Both the position numbers and the translations under genes were made by a program. 64,000 nt of DNA from Azolla caroliniana (Eukaryota; Polypodiophyta), in NCBI GenBank assembly GCA_043228905.1, contig JBHGNT010000009.1, forward strand, positions 17,856,001 to 17,920,000, read 5' to 3'. Below the pieces are notes generated by a model. It was not told the DNA's origin. It worked only from the letters and a program-made list of their open reading frames with translations, and made no database searches. Positions 54,295-64,000 of this stretch are shown piece by piece (position 1 is the first letter of the stretch; every line of letters begins with the position of its first letter).

Positions 54295-54302
54295 ACTGCA
54301 GA

Positions 54303-55036
54303 TTATCCGGTAAGCAAAGCCCGCAGACGAAAGCAGAGAAGGCTGATATGATGAAGGTTCCATATGCCTCTACCGTCGGGAGCTTGATGTACGCAATGGT
54401 GTGTACCCGACCGGATATAGGATATGCAGTCGGAGTGGTGAGCCGGTTTTTGAGCAATCTCGGCAAGGAGCACTGGAACGTGGTCAAATGGATACTCCGG
54501 TACTTGAAGGGCACTTCAAATATGTGTCTCCGATTCGGCTCTGGAAAACCTCAACTTGACGGTTTTACCGATTCGGACATGCCGGCTGATGTGGATACTA
54601 GTCAGTCTACATCCGGGTATGTAATGACATATGCAGGGGGAGCTGTTTCGTGGCAGTCGAGGCTGCAAAAGACGGTTGTGTTGTCAATCACAGAGGCGGA
54701 GCGGAGTACATGACGGCTGTGGAAGTCGACAAGGAAATATTATGGATGAAGGACTTCATCGGAGAGCTCGGTATCCGGCAAGATGAATACCGGCTCTATT
54801 GCGATAGTCAAAGTGCCATCCACCTTGCTAAGAATGCGGCCTACCATTCCCGGACGAAGCATATCCAGCGAAGGTATCACTGGATCCGGGAAAGAGTAGA
54901 TGACCAGGAGTTCGCGCTAACGAAGATCCACACGGCCGAGAACGGGTCAGATATGCTGACCCAAGTACTGATACCTGACAAGCTGGATGCATGCCAGAAG
55001 CGGATCGGACTCGTAAGACATCCCATGCCGGAGTGA
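54303..55036 (+). pseudogene. Copia-2 RT end and RNase H, right part
   Basis: Directly after the target duplication the reading continues with MMKVPYASTVGSLMYAMVCT, RPDIGYAVGVVSRFL, WILRYLKGTSNMCL and TSGYVMTYAGGAVSWQSR. After a small frame change near 54690 it reads LYCDSQSAIHLAKNAAYHSR and RYHWIRERV, ending HPMPE at TGA 55034. It completes the RT begun at 47431. Confidence 0.88.
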
Positions 55037-55046
55037 AGGGGGAGTT

Positions 55047-55688
55047 TGTTAGGAAACAAGTCCCTTCGGATGGGAAGTGAGAAGAACAGTACTGATGAGC
55101 AAACTCGGTTGAGGCCGATAGGCCTCGGCCGAAACCGGATGTGGAGTACCCGGCAACGGAAGACCCGATGAGAACCAGATGACGAGTCCCCGGCAAGAGC
55201 CGGATGGTGAAGGCCCGATGAGAACCGGATGACGGGACATATTCATAAATATGTTTCCTGAGAGTCCATCGGGGCTATATTTGTAAATAGCCGGAAAGTC
55301 ATATTAGTATAAATATGACTTAGGGCAAACTCTTTTAGGGAGTTGTTGTCATTCTTGTTGGCGCAAGATTAGAGCGCAATAGTGTACACAGAGAGAGAGA
55401 GAGAGAGAAAGAGGCGAAGAGTTCGTATCTTTGTTGTAACCGCCGCCTGTGACGAAGACAGTGAACAAGAGGTCGTTGCCTCTGTGTTCATCTATTGTAT
55501 ATTGTTACATAGTGATAGTTAGCAGTCAGTGGACTGCCGTGGTTTTTTCCCGTGTTTGGGTTTTCCACGTAAACATCCTGTGTACTCTTCTCTCCATTGT
55601 GTCGTGTATTCATTCCCCGTTTTCTGTGTTTGATTCTAAGCTCGGTTGTGGCCGAGCGTTGTTCATCCGGAGCGTGTAATTCCTGTCA
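55047..55688 (+). repeat. 3' LTR of Copia-2
   Basis: It runs from TGTTAGGAAAC to TTCCTGTCA, with a shorter (GA)n run than the 5' LTR, and is followed by GTTCC. Confidence 0.9.
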
Positions 55689-57780
55689 GTTCCTTACCTT
55701 TTCCTTGTGCCTTTGTGTTTCTAGTAGTATAGAATGGTTGCATTCATTGGTCATTGACATCTACTATGAGCCTAGTTTGTTGGAGCCAATTGGACATATA
55801 ATATGTATGTTATAGCCCACCACAATATCTAATTCATCTTCAAATATAATCTTCTTCTGTAAAATCACATAATTATAAGGGAGGTCTCCTCAGTTGCGAT
55901 TTCGAAGGCGAGCCTTCCGTTTATAGACCTTAAGTGGCTTGCCATTTGGTTTGGGCATAATTTTCCTTACAAGCAACCACTATGGATATGAATACGTAGG
56001 AGGTAAAGCATGGGTGGTTTTTAAGGTTAGGCGAATCCCCCAATCTAATAGTCTCCTTGATCCAATCGTTGTATGCCTATCGTGACAACAATTTGTCGTT
56101 GAGACTTGAGTTTTTAGGTCATGCTCATTTAGCCTTGATGAAAACAATTTAAAACGTTATAAAGATTATTCAAATGTAAAAAACGTGCAATATTCCTTAA
56201 GAGTCAATCATGACAACCAACACGACCAAACAAAGAAGAAGGGGGTGTTTAGTAATGGGGCAGTAGCTACAAACAACTTTTCTACACCATATTTTTTGAA
56301 ACAAAACAAAATGATGAAATGGATTCACCCATAATGCATAACTCAACCAAAACTTGTACCACACTCCTAGGAATATAGTAGAACCAAACATAACATAAAT
56401 CAAATAGTTAATTTTAGAGCCACAAATATTGCCTCTCATTAATTCAAAAGCCCCAAACGTCAAGAGAAAAGCATTTTTAAGTGGATACTTTACACAAGGC
56501 TATCACCCAAAAATATTATATTTTAAAATTGACTCACAAACAAAACCCTTAATCCAAGCTGAATAAAAGGAAAGTATATATGTATTATATATGAGGGAAG
56601 TTTTGGGCCATGTTGATGGAAGTGGAGTCTAGACATGCCCATGTAATGATTTAGAGCACTAGATAGGTCTAGACAACAAAAGTAGATAGATAATTTTTAT
56701 TTGTTGTATGTGTAGACAGATTTAACTTCCACGGGAGACTGACTGCGATCTATGGGCCTATCCCATGGTGAGGATCAAACTTGGGTTCTCTCAATTTATA
56801 CTAGAGGGGGACAATTGTCTTTGCCCTTTGTGCAAAAGATGTAGTTGATAAACTAAGTTAGCTTACCCCAAGAACATTGGATCTTGTCAAGTACTTCTAC
56901 TTCATAGGTGACACATTTTTGTGATTATGAATCAATATAATCAAGAGAAATTAGAGGAAAATTAGAGAATGAAGAGCGTGATAATTTAAAAGAAGACGCC
57001 AAATAATAATTTGGGTACCAATAAGGAGTTTATGGGGGCAAATTAAGGGGTCTATACTTCTTAGTTTTTTGCTTGACCTATATTATTGTCGTCTGTTGAT
57101 TGTAGCTTTCTAGTTACACACTTGTTTGCATGTGGAACTAACTTGGATGGTTTGAGAATAAACATCTAGTTCCTAGCGATGGTACCAAAAGATGTGTTAG
57201 CATTAAGGTGTTGTTGCCTGAAGTGCATTTTTTCGTGGGTAGGATTATGTGACATATGAGGTTGTGTTGGGGGGATTGAGTTGAGCAAGAACATGTACAT
57301 ATATGTGTCTATTGTTTCTTAAGCATGCTAATGAAGTGCTAAAGACTTTGGCAAACTTTGGACCAACCTTTCAAACTCTAACAACACTTAATTAAGAAGA
57401 TAAGAATCAACTTCCTAAACTTAGTATAACCACTTTAATTAGTTAAAAAGATGATTAGATTAAAGGGAAGGAACCACAATATGTACTTTTATAAATAACT
57501 ACATACAAAGTTGAGCCTTACATAATTAAGATGGGAAAAACAAGTATGTACTCAATCAATCAATTTTCACATTAAAATCATATGTCCTGTTCGATCCCAT
57601 GTTTTCCCTTTCTCTGCGCAATGTTTCCCTTTAATTCGCTTATCATACTGTACATGCTTCAATCAATGCCTCATTCGATCAATGGAAAGGAATTGATCAG
57701 GCAGTGGCTGCGTAGAATTAATTATTCGGCCCTATTCATCCTCTCTCTAGTTAGGGTTGCACTGACATGGCATTCAAAAC
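55689..57780. other. Host DNA, no recognised gene apart from a SINE-like remnant
   Basis: AT-rich. Short open frames here have no recognisable motif. A tRNA-derived SINE-like stretch is listed separately. Confidence 0.5.
56660..56880 (-). repeat. Au-like tRNA-derived SINE remnant
   Basis: The minus strand reads GCACAAAGGGCAAAGACAAT (A-box region), then AGTTTGATCC (decayed B box) about 50 bp on, CATGGGATAGGCCCA and CGCAGTCAGTCTCCCGTGG, ending in an AT-rich tail. The layout recalls plant Au SINEs. Identification is from memory. Confidence 0.5.
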
Positions 57781-57806
57781 ATTCGTTTAAACGCCCTTAT
57801 TCATAC

Positions 57807-57880
57807 CCCTAAACCCTAAACCCTAAACTGCTTCTGTTCTTCTTCTTCTTCTTCTTCCTGCAATCAAACGGAACCTACCT
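57807..57880 (+). promoter_or_regulatory. Telo-box and TC-rich leader-like sequence
   Basis: CCTAAACCCTAAACCCTAAA (about 2.5 plant telomere units) is followed by TTCTTCTTCTTCTTCTTCTT. This pair is typical of promoters and leaders of plant translation-related genes. No coding sequence follows, so it may belong to a lost gene. Confidence 0.45.
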
Positions 57881-57904
57881 TCCTCCTGGTATAACCTAAT
57901 TTGC

Positions 57905-58795
57905 GATATCTTTCTCCCCATCTTCCTGTTCCTCTGACCTCTTATGATTTAGTTTTTCGTGGCAGTAATTTGTCTGGCTTCATGACTGTTTCTTTTGATG
58001 CGTGATTTTCTGATATAGGCGTACGCCTGCTTTCATGTCCCTTTTTTTTATCGTTTTTGGAAAGATCATCCTAAATCTGTACCTCTCTCATAAGGGCAAA
58101 AAATCACGGTTACTTTCTCTTACAATGGATTATGGGATGTTGTCAAGTTCAGCTCTATCGTTTCTGTGTGCCATGGGTAGGCATCACTTTGACTCCTTAC
58201 AACAATATTTGCTTATTATGCCCATTGATTTCTTGATTTATTGGTCGAGTTTGGATTAAATTAGTTTCTTTCTCCAGCTATTATAGGTTGAAACCAATGG
58301 TATCAAAAAATACCATTGGTTTCAAGATCATTATTTAGCCAAATCGGCAGCAATAAAAGTATCCATTCCTGTTTCTCCACTCCTGTGACTAGTCATCACA
58401 GTTCCCCAACCAGCCTGCTTCAACATCTTTTACCGCCTTTATGCTCTCAGATACTGAGCCTATTTTGGTTCACCTACACATATGGTTTACATTTCAGTTA
58501 TAAATTCTTGCATATCTAGCAAAACTTTGCCAAACATTGAGCCAAATTTCTTTGCAAATCCAACTATATATATATAATGTTCAAGAAAACTATCAATTCC
58601 TTGAGCCACGATTACCTTCAAAAGAAGTGCATTGCATCATGATTCATTGATTGCCTTAAGTACTCTCTGCCCACAAAACACACACACACACAGAATATAA
58701 GTAAACATTGAAAGAAGTAATATAAGAAGGGGAAATGTGAAAAATGGAACTTGTTACAACACGGATAGAAGGTTTATGAAGTGTCATTTAGACCA
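57905..58795. repeat. Duplicated host segment Q, copy 3
   Basis: It matches 33300-33620 (CCATCTTCCTGTTCCTCTGA) and then the block at 33840-34140 and 26340-26820. It leads directly into module D copy 3, as Q copy 1 leads to module D copy 1. Confidence 0.75.
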
Positions 58796-58833
58796 TTTCC
58801 GTGGTTCTGATGGAAAATCAGGAGATAACACTC

Positions 58834-59004
58834 TCATATCTGAATTATGATGGCCTTTCCCAGCTCTTCAAGCACTGGGCATAGAGTTTCTTCGAAAGAA
58901 TTAGGTTTTGACATTGGAGAAGAATATGGTACAAAAGAAAAAGACGCAGATGATGATGATGATGATGGTAGTGGTGGCGACGAGGAAGAAAACACAGCCG
59001 CCAT
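58834..59004 (-). CDS. Ser-rich short ORF of module D, copy 3 (uncharacterised)
   Basis: It encodes 56 residues starting MAAVFSSSSPPLPSSSSSSA and then SFSFVPYSSPMSKPNSFEE. It matches the copy at 27342-27509 up to EETLC, after which a 1-bp indel changes the end (PVLEELGKAIII here). Length difference in the Ser/Pro stretch is 9 bp, in frame. Function unknown. Confidence 0.35.
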   Translation of the reverse strand: MAAVFSSSSPPLPSSSSSSASFSFVPYSSPMSKPNSFEETLCPVLEELGKAIIIQI

Positions 59005-59824
59005 GCCATGGGGGAGGTAAGGTTTGTTTGTTTCTGGTGACTACTTTCAAGACGCAAATAATAGGAGAGAATGGAATGGAGATTTCTGAGGGAGAAACTG
59101 TAAAATGGTTTTCAGTGAAGAAGAGCAGAGACTACATAGATGAAAAAGAAGAAGAAGAAGAGAGAAGTGATATATAAGAGTTATTCTGAGAGAGAAACCA
59201 AACCCTGGAAGGAAGGAGAAGCCCTAGAGGAGGTTTTGCTTTAATTCTTTGTAGCAGGAGAAGGAAGGCGCAATGGAGTGGGTCTCAAAGGTTTCAGCTC
59301 AGAGAAGGGGATGGTGTTGGGTGTCTCAGAAACCCTAACTAATTATATAGGAACCCTAATTAATTAGGTTTATTAAAAACTGTAAATTATATATGTATAG
59401 GACGCGCCTGCCTGAAGCAAATGCCCAACCTTCTCTTCTGCTCTTCTGCTCTGCTCTATTTGTGTTCTGTATATTGTTCTCTGTCTCTCTGCTCAAATGA
59501 GAAAAGAAAGGAAAACACACAGAAAGAAAGGTTTCCATTTCCATCAATAAATTATGGGCAGCCATCCCATCCCATCCCATCGCATTTCATTTGTCCCACA
59601 TACAACGGCATACACGTAGAATGGGGAGGGGGGCAGGCATGAAGAAGAAGGAGAAGCCCACAATATAATGTCACGATACATGTAGAAATGGGCAGCCATA
59701 TGCCCATCCCATATGTCCCACATACGAATGGCATCTATCCCATATGTCCCACATACAATGGCATATGGCCACGAACCCTATAAATAGGGACTAGGGGGCC
59801 ACTTGTGCTACACATACAGAAATC

Positions 59825-60001
59825 ATGGCTAAGAACAAAGTGCTCTTAGCTATGAAAAAGGCCATGGCTTGCATTGAGCAAGATGTGGCTTCTTGCCTCT
59901 TACTCCTCTACTTCCTCTCTGCCTTCAGAAAACTGGAGCAAGAAAGAAGGGAGAAAGAAAGGAGGAGTAAGAATAAGGCCAAAATATGGCCTCTCCCATA
60001 A
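59825..60001 (+). CDS. Tiny conserved ORF of module D, copy 3 (58 aa, unknown)
   Basis: It has the same start (MAKNKVLLAMKKAMACIEQD) and hydrophobic core (SCLLLLYFLSAF), and a tail lengthened by two residues relative to copies 1 and 4 through a 6-bp indel. A TATAAATA box lies 39 bp upstream and the ATCATGGC context is kept. Confidence 0.45.
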   Translation: MAKNKVLLAMKKAMACIEQDVASCLLLLYFLSAFRKLEQERREKERRSKNKAKIWPLP

Positions 60002-60406
60002 ATTGGGAGTGGCCATAACTGTTATAACGCCCATCAGGTGTCCAGGGGACACCACCCCCCCCAAAACCCAAAAAACCCCAAGGAGTAAGAATAAGGCCAA
60101 AATATGGCCTCTCCCATAAATCGGGGGTGGCCATAACTGGTATACTGTAGTAGTTATTACCATATATTTGCTACATGCGAGGACAAGAAGGGTAATTAAG
60201 AATATATAAGAAGGAAGGATTAGTTTTACATCCTCGGGATTGAGACAACCCTTAAGAGCCAAGTGTGAAATTGCGTCTCATTAGGTGATCAGAAAACTAC
60301 ATTGAGATTGTGATTCCTTTTTAGCCTTTCAACATGTCGTGTATTGGTAAACTCTTTATGACCTTTTGATTGTTTGCAAGTGACAAACAATCAAGAGAGA
60401 CGGTAC

Positions 60407-60662
60407 AAGAGAAACTGTCCTATGGCATAAAATGTACAAGAGAAACTGTCACAATCAATAACTTAAAATCGAGAGAAACTGTCCTATGGCATAAAATGTA
60501 CAAGAGAAACTGTCACAATCAATAACTTAAAATCGAGAGAAACTGTCCTATGGCATAAAATGTACAAGAGAAACTGTCACAATCAATAACTTAAAATCGA
60601 GAGAAACTGTCCTATGGCATAAAATGTACAAGAGAAACTGTCACAATCAATAACTTAAAATC
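60407..60662 (+). repeat. 64-bp tandem array, four units
   Basis: Units start at 60407 (diverged), 60471, 60535 and 60599. The last three look identical (GAGAGAAACTGTCCTATGGC). A single unit exists in the homologous block at 40381-40440. It is not CRISPR-like: there are no spacers. Confidence 0.93.
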
Positions 60663-61136
60663 GATATCATAAAGAGGGTCCAAATTTTACAAAGTTTACT
60701 ATGATACTGTTCGAGTGTAGTTTGATATCATAAAATTTGAGAAAGTTATCAACATTACTATTATTATTATTATTTCATTGAGAGAACAAATCATGGGTAG
60801 CCATCCCATCCCATCCCATTTCATTTCAATTGTCCCACATACAAAGGCATATGTCTATGAGCCCTACGCATGAGAATCCGAAAAGATTTAATAGGTTTAT
60901 TAAGAGGTAAAAGAAAGGAAAATGCAAAAAAGGTTTTGCTTGATAGTTTGCTTCAATTCTTTAGGGTAGGACCTAATCCGTGGATATGTCAATTTCTCTG
61001 GGTGGTCTGAGCAAAGTGAGTGCCCCAAACATGAGAAAAGACTGATCGTTACGCTTGGATGAGGATTGGAATAATATGGTGACTTTGATTTTTAAAAAAA
61101 CCATGTATGTTTGCAAATCATATTAAAAAGCCATGA

Positions 61137-61313
61137 ATGGATAGGATACAGCGGATTAATTACTGGTTTCAGAGTAGATTTAAGTATGAGGATGAAGGAA
61201 GCATTCAAACACAATCAAGTGATGGATGGCTGGTTCAAGAATTGGAAGATCTACTGAATATGGAGGAGAATTTAACAAAGTTGGATTCTTTGGTAGTTAC
61301 ATATAGTACATAA
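61137..61313 (+). CDS. Short ORF, 58 aa, unrecognised
   Basis: It begins MDRIQRINYWFQSRFKYEDE and ends LDSLVVTYST, with a balanced composition unlike the surrounding repeats. There is no second copy in the window and no family match. It could be an exon remnant. Confidence 0.25.
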   Translation: MDRIQRINYWFQSRFKYEDEGSIQTQSSDGWLVQELEDLLNMEENLTKLDSLVVTYST

Positions 61314-61381
61314 TTGCATAATGAGAAATGCATTATCATGCGAAATGCTTATTGAATGAATTGAGGATGCTCATGGGCGAC

Positions 61382-61413
61382 CTTCTTCTTCTTCTTCTTC
61401 TTCTTCTTCTTGT
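61382..61413. repeat. (TTC)n microsatellite
   Basis: About ten CTT units. Leu-rich and Lys-rich open frames across it are unreliable. Confidence 0.9.
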
Positions 61414-61569
61414 CTTCCTGGCCTTTCGACTTGTCTGCCATAGCTACCACTACCTCCTCCATCTGGACCTCCATCTTCTAGTTGGTTGTTCTGTCCGCCT
61501 CCCTGTCTTTCCTAGGTCCTATGACAAGAAAAGAAAGACCAGAAAATTATGTGAGCCTTTTGGAATCAT

Positions 61570-62450
61570 GGATGGATGGATGGTGTTGGGTGTCTCAGAA
61601 ACCCTAATTAATTATATAGGAACCCTAATTAATTAGGTTTATTAAAAACTGTAAATTATATATGTATAGGACGCGCCTGCCAGAAGCAAATGCCCAACCT
61701 TCTCTTCTGCTCTGCTCTGCTCTCCTCTGTTTGTGTTCTGTCTCTCTGGCAGCCCAAGTGAGAAAAGAAAGGAAAACACACAGAAAGAAAGGTTTCCATT
61801 TCCATCAATAAATTATGGGCAGCCATCCCATCCCATCGCATTTCATTTGTCCCACATACAACGGCAGAATGGGGGGGGGGGCAGGCATGAAGAAGAAGGA
61901 GAAACCCACAATCATATATGTATGTATGTATATGTAATGGACACACAAACTTTGGGCCTAAATGTCACGATACATGTGGAAATGGGCAGCCATATGTCCC
62001 ACATACAAATGGCATCTATCCCATATGTCCCACATACAATGGCATATGGCCACGGACCCTATAAATAGGGACTAGGGGGCCACTTGTGCTACACATAAAA
62101 AAATCATGGCTAAGAACAAAGTGCTCTTAGCTATGAAAAAGGCCATGGCTTGCATTGAGCAAGATGTGGCTTATTGCCTCTTACTCCTCTCTGTCCTCTC
62201 CGCCTTCAGAAAAGTGGAGCAAGAAAGAAGGGAAGAAAGGAGTAAGAATAAGGCCAAAATATGGCCTCTCCCATAAATTGGGAGTGGCCATAACTGGTAT
62301 AACGCCCATAAGGTGTCCAGGGGACACCACCCCCCTCCCCAAAACCCAAAACCCAAGGAGGAGTAAAAATATGGCCCCTGCCATAAATCGAGAGTGGCCG
62401 TAACTAGTATAACGCCCATCGGATGTTCATTGGACACCCCCCTCCCCCCC
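61570..62450. repeat. Duplicated module D, copy 4
   Basis: It matches copies 1 and 3 from the GGTGTTGGGTGTCTCAGAAA block onward, without the Ser-rich ORF. The tandem tail pair is present. The sHSP remnant follows, as at copy 1. Confidence 0.85.
62106..62276 (+). CDS. Tiny conserved ORF of module D, copy 4 (56 aa, unknown)
   Basis: The protein sequence is identical to copy 1 (28291-28461), with only a few silent nucleotide differences in the frame. The TATA palindrome and start context are conserved. Confidence 0.45.
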   Translation: MAKNKVLLAMKKAMACIEQDVAYCLLLLSVLSAFRKVEQERREERSKNKAKIWPLP

Positions 62451-62589
62451 AATACACTCACCCAAATACTCTATCCATCCAAAAAAACCTCTAAAACATA
62501 TGTGGAACTCACATGATTCCTCAAATCAATCCATTTTCCTTGTCATGCATTCCCAATATATCGGGTTGTTTCAACCAAGCCTAACCCAC

Positions 62590-62990
62590 CATGTCATTTA
62601 TGTTGAATTGCTCCACAAATCCAAACATACTTACATGAAATTTATTTCACTATGACCCTATTCATCATAATTTGACCTAAAAACATGAAGGTAAACACTA
62701 CTATTATTAGAACGGTCGTAACGAGGCGACAATCCTCCCTGAAGAATATACCTTCCAAATCCACAATCTCTTTGATTCCCCTCATTCAAATTCTTGGCAC
62801 AATCCTTCGTCTCACAAAGAAGGGTGGAACAAGGGCCCCAAAAACTTCCCCCAACCATGACAAACAAAAGTTATTGGGCTTGGATGGAATACGACAAATT
62901 TTAGCTCAAGTGGTGTTAACTTGGGGACATTGATTGTGAGCACACCATTCTCCATGGTTGTGAGTCGTGACCCGCAAACACACTTAATAA
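62590..62990 (-). pseudogene. Small HSP C-terminal remnant beside module D copy 4
   Basis: The minus strand reads TMENGVLTINVPKLTPLE, closer to the sHSP consensus than the homologous remnant at 28690-29045. The rest of the domain is absent. Confidence 0.55.
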
Positions 62991-63739
62991 TATGTGATTA
63001 AAACTAGACACGGGGACTCCACTATATATAAGAAGGTTGTATCATGTGCCTTTATGACATCATTTATAAACCCCTTATACGTATGTTTTTTCTTCTATTC
63101 TAGTGACCCTTTTGTAGAAAAAAGATTAATAAAAATACCCCTTATTAATAATATATTTTTTGATAACCACCCATTTTAAATATCCTTACATATAAAATAT
63201 ACGTGCAACACATAGTTTCGAATCCTAGAAGGGATCAACGACCATCTTTACAATTGATGACTCGCAAAATTATGAATGAACATTAAACATCATATGCAAA
63301 TTCCTAACAATTTTGCATTGATGAATCTCGAATACGCTATCTTCTATAAATTCTACTCTAACCAAATGAAAAATATTACGCTTCCAACGTCTTAGTGGTG
63401 GCCTTCGTGTAGATCGTTTCTAAATTTTAAATGTCATCCTTGTTGATGACGACATTGAAATACACATCATACAACGACTAGGCATCATCACATTTTGGCC
63501 TCTACTCACTTGTATTCAAACTAGGCCAGACAAGAGCACGATGAGCGTAAGAAAGAAAGGCATTGTTCATATGTTCCCTCGAGCGAATGCGCATTAGCGA
63601 GATCGTCGTGATCGATGATTACTTCAAATACACGATGTTATCCCTTCCCCAATCCACGCATGTATTGATTGCGCAACATTACCGAGTACTCTGTCATCGT
63701 TGTATTCTGATTCTCAAGAAGAGGAACCTAATCCTAATC
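62990..63739. other. Intergenic DNA, no gene recognised
   Basis: AT-rich. Open frames are short and featureless. Confidence 0.5.
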
Positions 63740-63811
63740 AATCCTACTAGGGATCGAACCTAGAATCTCTTGTTTCGTAAACCAACGCCTTGTTCATTGG
63801 GCCATAGGATC
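63740..63811 (-). tRNA. tRNA-Arg(ACG)-like sequence, possibly a pseudogene
   Basis: The minus strand folds as a tRNA: acceptor GATCCTA/TAGGATT, D-arm region GGCCCAATGAACAAGGC, anticodon loop TTACGAA (anticodon ACG), T-arm CTAGG-TTCGATC-CCTAG. It resembles plant tRNA-Arg(ACG). One anticodon-stem pair is mismatched (G with A), and compared with the remembered gene several C/G sites are T/A, so it may be decayed. A and B boxes are present. No T-run was checked beyond the 3' end. Confidence 0.65.
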
Positions 63812-64000
63812 TTCGATTTTCCATTGGTTGTACTTCCATTGAGGATCGTGATTGACATGCGATACTCTTTTGATGACGAATTTGTTCCAAATAAACCATT
63901 CCATTTCTTTTACCTATTAAAAAGCATCATCCTCCTAAATGAATGCATCCAGCCAAAACAATGGATACATGATCTCATTTTCTAGACGGTTGAGACGGAT
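63812..64000. other. Window end, nothing recognised
   Basis: No feature supported in these bases. Confidence 0.4.

Larger units (their letters stand above)
44315..55688 (+). mobile_element. Copia-2 LTR retrotransposon split by an hAT transposon
   Basis: The LTRs are 44315-44976 and 55047-55688. The primer site TGGTATCAGAGC is at 44980, and the purine tract GAAGGGGGAG lies before 55047. Flanks GTTCT and GTTCC give a target duplication with one mismatch. By eye the LTRs differ by a few percent plus a longer GA run on the left. Without the hAT it is about 5.4 kb, normal for Copia. Internal domains are mostly in one frame with a handful of stops. Confidence 0.92.
58795..60150. repeat. Duplicated module D, copy 3
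   Basis: Closest to copy 1 in layout: Ser-rich ORF, GGACGCGCCTGCC, TATA box, tiny ORF, tandem tail. It lacks the sHSP remnant seen next to copies 1 and 4. Confidence 0.85.

Noticed and set aside
60407-60662. Regular repeats as a possible CRISPR array
   Set aside because: Units are contiguous with no spacers, and the genome is eukaryotic.

Overview
The window looks like nuclear DNA of a flowering plant. It holds Ty1/Copia and Ty3/gypsy LTR retrotransposons, a plant-type L1 LINE, an hAT transposon, MITE- and SINE-like pieces, tRNA-iMet primer sites (TGGTATCAGAGC), a cytosolic class-I-like small heat-shock protein gene, and fragments of plant nuclear genes (PORR, VTI1 SNARE and MAP kinase families). 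Only one ordinary host gene is clearly intact: the small HSP at 30567-31169. All identifications come from reading motifs by eye; no database search was possible.

Layout. 1-5188: Ty3 element A, cut by the window edge and lacking its integrase core. 5189-12435: Ty3 element B of the same family, with a SINE-like segment in both LTRs and a MITE in the 3' LTR. 12436-12862: PORR pseudogene fragment. 12863-24627: Copia-1, split by a 6.5-kb L1 LINE (17843-24355). 24633-34140: host DNA with duplicated modules, a pogo/Tigger-like transposase scrap, a TATG-rich satellite and the sHSP gene. 34141-38600: two truncated Copia-Y fragments around an LTR. 38933-40232: broken reading frame with a ParB-like segment. 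40240-42760: another copy of the duplicated module. 42862-43745: solo LTR with a perfect target duplication. 44315-55688: Copia-2, interrupted by an hAT transposon (48306-54294) that itself holds a solo LTR (51894-52757). 55689-64000: host DNA with two more module copies, a 64-bp tandem array and a tRNA-Arg(ACG)-like sequence.

Three observations stand out. First, the two Ty3 copies share what look like recoding signals: a UGA exactly where the fourth zinc-knuckle cysteine should be, and an identical shifty-stop sequence joining the protease frame to the reverse transcriptase frame in -1. Second, the hAT transposon carries exon-like pieces of a VTI1 SNARE and a MAP kinase on the transposase strand. 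Third, a four-copy module encodes a tiny predicted protein (43-58 codons) with its own TATA box and near-ideal start context, sometimes next to inverted scraps of small HSP genes. I recognise no family for that peptide.

The nested insertions can be ordered from target duplications: Copia-2, then hAT, then solo LTR; Copia-1, then L1; Ty3 B, then MITE.
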